A stretch of 64,000 nucleotides of DNA from Clostridiales bacterium. GTDB taxonomy: Bacteria; Bacillota; Clostridia; Christensenellales; CAG-138. The DNA lies in contig SFDB01000008.1 in the NCBI GenBank assembly GCA_004558825.1, forward strand, positions 1-64,000. The letters are read 5' to 3'. Below the pieces are notes generated by a model. It saw nothing but the letters and a program-made list of their open reading frames with translations, was not told the origin of the DNA and searched no databases. This document shows, piece after piece, positions 61,910-64,000 of this stretch; the stretch's first letter is position 1, and every line of letters starts with the position of its first letter. A program made the translations under genes and the position numbers.

Positions 61910-62866
61910 CTAAACGCGCCTTATCCGCAGCCAGTAACCAGCCCCGTCCGTCGAGCGCATAAATTTGTTGAATCCGCTCCGGCGCGGCGCAGCAGGCGAA
62001 TATTCGCCGGGTATCGCATGTATCACGAGCCTTCTGCCGTCCTTCATCGCAAGCCCCTCCAGATAATACCTGTTCGTGCCAGGAAACGTGGCGCGCGTCC
62101 ACACGGAGCGCGGAAATGCTGCCGGGAACGGGTTGAACACCGATTGCTCCTGCTTTAATCCATTCGGTACAGCGCCGCTTTGCTGCCGTTCGCTTACAGT
62201 GTTCGTTCTCTGCGGCGAATTTTGGACGCTCTGCTTCGGCGCGGCGCTCTCGTTATCCTTCGGGACGCTCGGAGGCGCTTCATTCTGTGGCCCGAAAAGA
62301 AGCTGCGCTTGACGAAGTATGTCGCTAAGAACGGCTGACCTTCCTTCGATGTGTTCTTCGCGCCGCTTATTCTCTTCCTCAGCCTCCGTTTCGCAAACGG
62401 GTTTGGAATTTGTTTCATGCGCAGCTTCGGTTTCTGTTGCGGATTCGTTATCCTTATCGTATACAGGCGCTGCTTTGGGCGCCGTATCCGCCCGCATCGT
62501 CTCCGTCGGCTGCTTCGCGGGCGCATTCGCTTTCGGCGAATACTTCATGCGTATGTCGCGCTTTACCGCCTCAAGATTCACCCTGTTCGGCGCGGACGTC
62601 CCTTCAAGCACGAATCGCATACCTCCCGCACCCTCTATCGCTATCACGGCGGCGAATACTGCGCACCTCGAGTCGAGCGCCGCCTTCAAATCCTTCAGCT
62701 CGACGCCGAACGTGCCCTTATCCGTCACAAGATACGCCATTGCCCGGCCGCCGCTCATGTCGCATCCACGAACTGTAAGCTCTATCCGTACGCCCCGCTC
62801 CGATTCCGTAATGCGCATCGTCGCCGTGCCCATACCCCTCAACGCCATATAACGGCTGCTGTCCAT
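61910..62866 (-). CDS. Hypothetical protein with disordered middle
   Basis: 318 residues. An N-terminal beta-rich domain of about 100 residues (with VRGCDMSGG and GMRFVLEGT), a low-complexity Glu/Thr/Ala/Asn-rich middle, and a C-terminal ~80-residue domain with NRYYLEGLAMKDG, VIHAIPGEY and a final GYWLRIRRV, which is a recurrent pattern in clostridial proteins of unknown role. GGAGGAGG lies 8 bases before ATG 62866; a longer frame to 62953 is unsupported. First gene of the DUF1385-prfA unit or separate from it by 81 bases. Confidence 0.65.
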   Translation of the reverse strand: MDSSRYMALRGMGTATMRITESERGVRIELTVRGCDMSGGRAMAYLVTDKGTFGVELKDLKAALDSRCAVFAAVIAIEGAGGMRFVLEGTSAPNRVNLEAVKRDIRMKYSPKANAPAKQPTETMRADTAPKAAPVYDKDNESATETEAAHETNSKPVCETEAEEENKRREEHIEGRSAVLSDILRQAQLLFGPQNEAPPSVPKDNESAAPKQSVQNSPQRTNTVSERQQSGAVPNGLKQEQSVFNPFPAAFPRSVWTRATFPGTNRYYLEGLAMKDGRRLVIHAIPGEYSPAAPRRSGFNKFMRSTDGAGYWLRIRRV

Positions 62867-62966
62867 AGAATGCGCCTCCTCCAAAAAGCATGCGTCTAAC
62901 CAAGCATATGCGCGGCAAAGCCGGATATTGCATATACCGAGCAAAAACGCCATCTTTTTCTGATAA

Positions 62967-64000
62967 CTATTCTATAGGAGAAGCCGTCTCATATCCAATA
63001 ACGTCCGTAACGTGTTTGCGCGCGCGCTCCATTTGCGATAAAGTTAAATCGTCTGTTTCGTCTATGCCCTTTACGCGCCCCGTGTCCGCATAGCATGGCA
63101 GCACAACATGAAGCGTGCCGCCCGATACGCCCATTCTCGCACAGTAAAGCGGCATATATTCAATGCCATCGACCGCTATGCCGCAGTCGTCCTCCCGAAC
63201 GAGCGTCATCTTGACATAAAGGCCGAAATTCGACTTTTCTGCGCTCATGTTCGCCATAAAATTGCCGAGCGAAAACACCACCGGCGCGCTCACTTCTCCA
63301 TCTCCGCGCACGGCGCTCACCCACTCTATCTGCTGCACAACATGCGGATGGGACCCAAATATCGCGTCTGCCCCCATCGATATGAAACGCTTCGCAAGGT
63401 CGAGCTGGTACGATGCGTATGTGTCGCTGTATTCATCGCCCCAATGCGCTATCATGATTATAAATTCGGCGCCCGACTGCCTGCAAAGCTCTATGTCGCG
63501 CTCAACCGCGTCCAAGTTGCGCGTCGATGCAAGCGCGTATTTATCGTCCCCCAAAAGGCCGTATTTGCCGTTAAATCCGTTCGTACAGGCAACAAAGCCT
63601 ATCTTCATGCCGTTTATATCGATTATGCGCGCCTTCTCTCTGTCCGAACGCGAGCTGTACGCTCCCACGCCGAGCACGCCGCTTTCGCCTACCACGCGCG
63701 CCGTGCGCAAAACGCCCGGCAGTCCCCTGTCTATCGAGTGATTGTTCGCAAGCGAAAGCACGTCAAAGCCCATGTCCCTCAAGCTATACAACAGTCCGTC
63801 GGGCGCGTTGAACGTCTGATACGACGTCGGCGAGCCGTCGACATGCGCCGACCTGTCGTTCCGCCTTGAATAGCCCGTTTCGCTGCCCGCAAGCGGCGTT
63901 TCAAGATTGCCGAGCATTATATCGACGCCCTTGAAAAGCTCCTCCATGGGCAAAAGGCTCTGTGTAAAGTCGTAGGCATCGCCCTTTTTAGCGAACGCTA
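62967..64000 (-). CDS. CapA family protein, N-terminus cut by the window edge
   Basis: The frame is open to the right edge, so the N-terminus is missing (343 residues visible). CapA/metallophosphatase-like motifs are GNLETPL, LSLANNHSIDRG, IAHWGDEY, GSHPHVVQ and FSLGNFM. CapA proteins belong to the PgsA/poly-gamma-glutamate capsule family, but many have unknown substrates. The visible part starts at AFAKKGDAYDFTQSLLP, a segment that precedes the GNLE motif in the family, which supports reading through the edge rather than starting inside. Confidence 0.88.
   Translation of the reverse strand, partial: AFAKKGDAYDFTQSLLPMEELFKGVDIMLGNLETPLAGSETGYSRRNDRSAHVDGSPTSYQTFNAPDGLLYSLRDMGFDVLSLANNHSIDRGLPGVLRTARVVGESGVLGVGAYSSRSDREKARIIDINGMKIGFVACTNGFNGKYGLLGDDKYALASTRNLDAVERDIELCRQSGAEFIIMIAHWGDEYSDTYASYQLDLAKRFISMGADAIFGSHPHVVQQIEWVSAVRGDGEVSAPVVFSLGNFMANMSAEKSNFGLYVKMTLVREDDCGIAVDGIEYMPLYCARMGVSGGTLHVVLPCYADTGRVKGIDETDDLTLSQMERARKHVTDVIGYETASPIE

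Overview
The window reads as a low-redundancy bacterial chromosome segment of moderate GC content (about half GC by eye) from an anaerobic, Gram-positive member of the Clostridia. The taxonomic pointers are gene content rather than a marker gene: DegV, a PfoR-like PTS-type membrane protein, DUF1385 next to prmC/prfA, CwlD- and SpoIID-like cell-wall enzymes, FloA/NfeD, DUF951, DUF378 and many lipoproteins with short Pro/Thr linkers. No rRNA, tRNA, CRISPR array, insertion sequence or integrase was seen. Most genes have strong GGAGG-type ribosome binding sites, which were used to trim several over-long reading frames.

Layout. 1-9 kb: the N-terminal part of a secreted HExxH protein running off the left edge, DegV, a UPF0489 protein, a 4Fe-4S protein with a PfoR-like membrane protein, purA, a rhodanese, a lipoprotein and a ComB-like phosphatase. 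9-19 kb (minus strand): glnA, then an oligopeptide ABC transporter oppA / oppB-oppC-oppD-oppF. This transporter is strongly unusual: OppC carries an RCC1-type propeller of about 270 residues inserted after its first membrane helix (and a one-base frameshift just after it), and OppF carries a long coiled-coil insertion of about 200 residues between its Walker A and Q-loop. 19-28 kb: a membrane-anchored protein, radA, an iron alcohol dehydrogenase with aroQ, divergent aroE, and a tightly overlapping cobalamin nucleotide-loop operon cobT-cobU-cobS-(cobU-like)-cobC in which cobT looks broken by a deletion of roughly 50 bases.

28-42 kb: pckA, a nicotinamidase-like hydrolase, a PIG-V-like membrane protein, a FloA/NfeD membrane-organisation operon, SpoIID-like, acyltransferase and M15 peptidase genes, two overlapping signal peptidase I genes of which the second lacks the catalytic Ser and Lys, DUF951, a CwlD-like amidase, a UPF0597 protein and a cation:proton antiporter. 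Three genes here have a good -10 box exactly 6 bases before the chosen start codon and no ribosome binding site, suggesting leaderless mRNAs. 42-50 kb: small membrane proteins, a zinc-ribbon/Ig-like anchored protein, a nucleotidyltransferase, DUF3825, GNAT and lipoprotein genes, then about 400 bases made almost entirely of consecutive perfect hairpins, beginning with an 85-base cloverleaf. 50-64 kb: rsmA with a YabE-like 3D-domain protein, a MecA-type penicillin-binding protein, pyrH-frr, and a minus-strand housekeeping operon (hypothetical, DUF1385, prmC, prfA, Sua5/TsaC, rpiB, upp), ending in a CapA-like gene cut by the right edge.

The best candidates for something undescribed are the decorated Opp transporter (RCC1 propeller in OppC plus coiled coil in OppF), the hairpin array at 49094-49484, and the tandem active/inactive signal peptidase pair.
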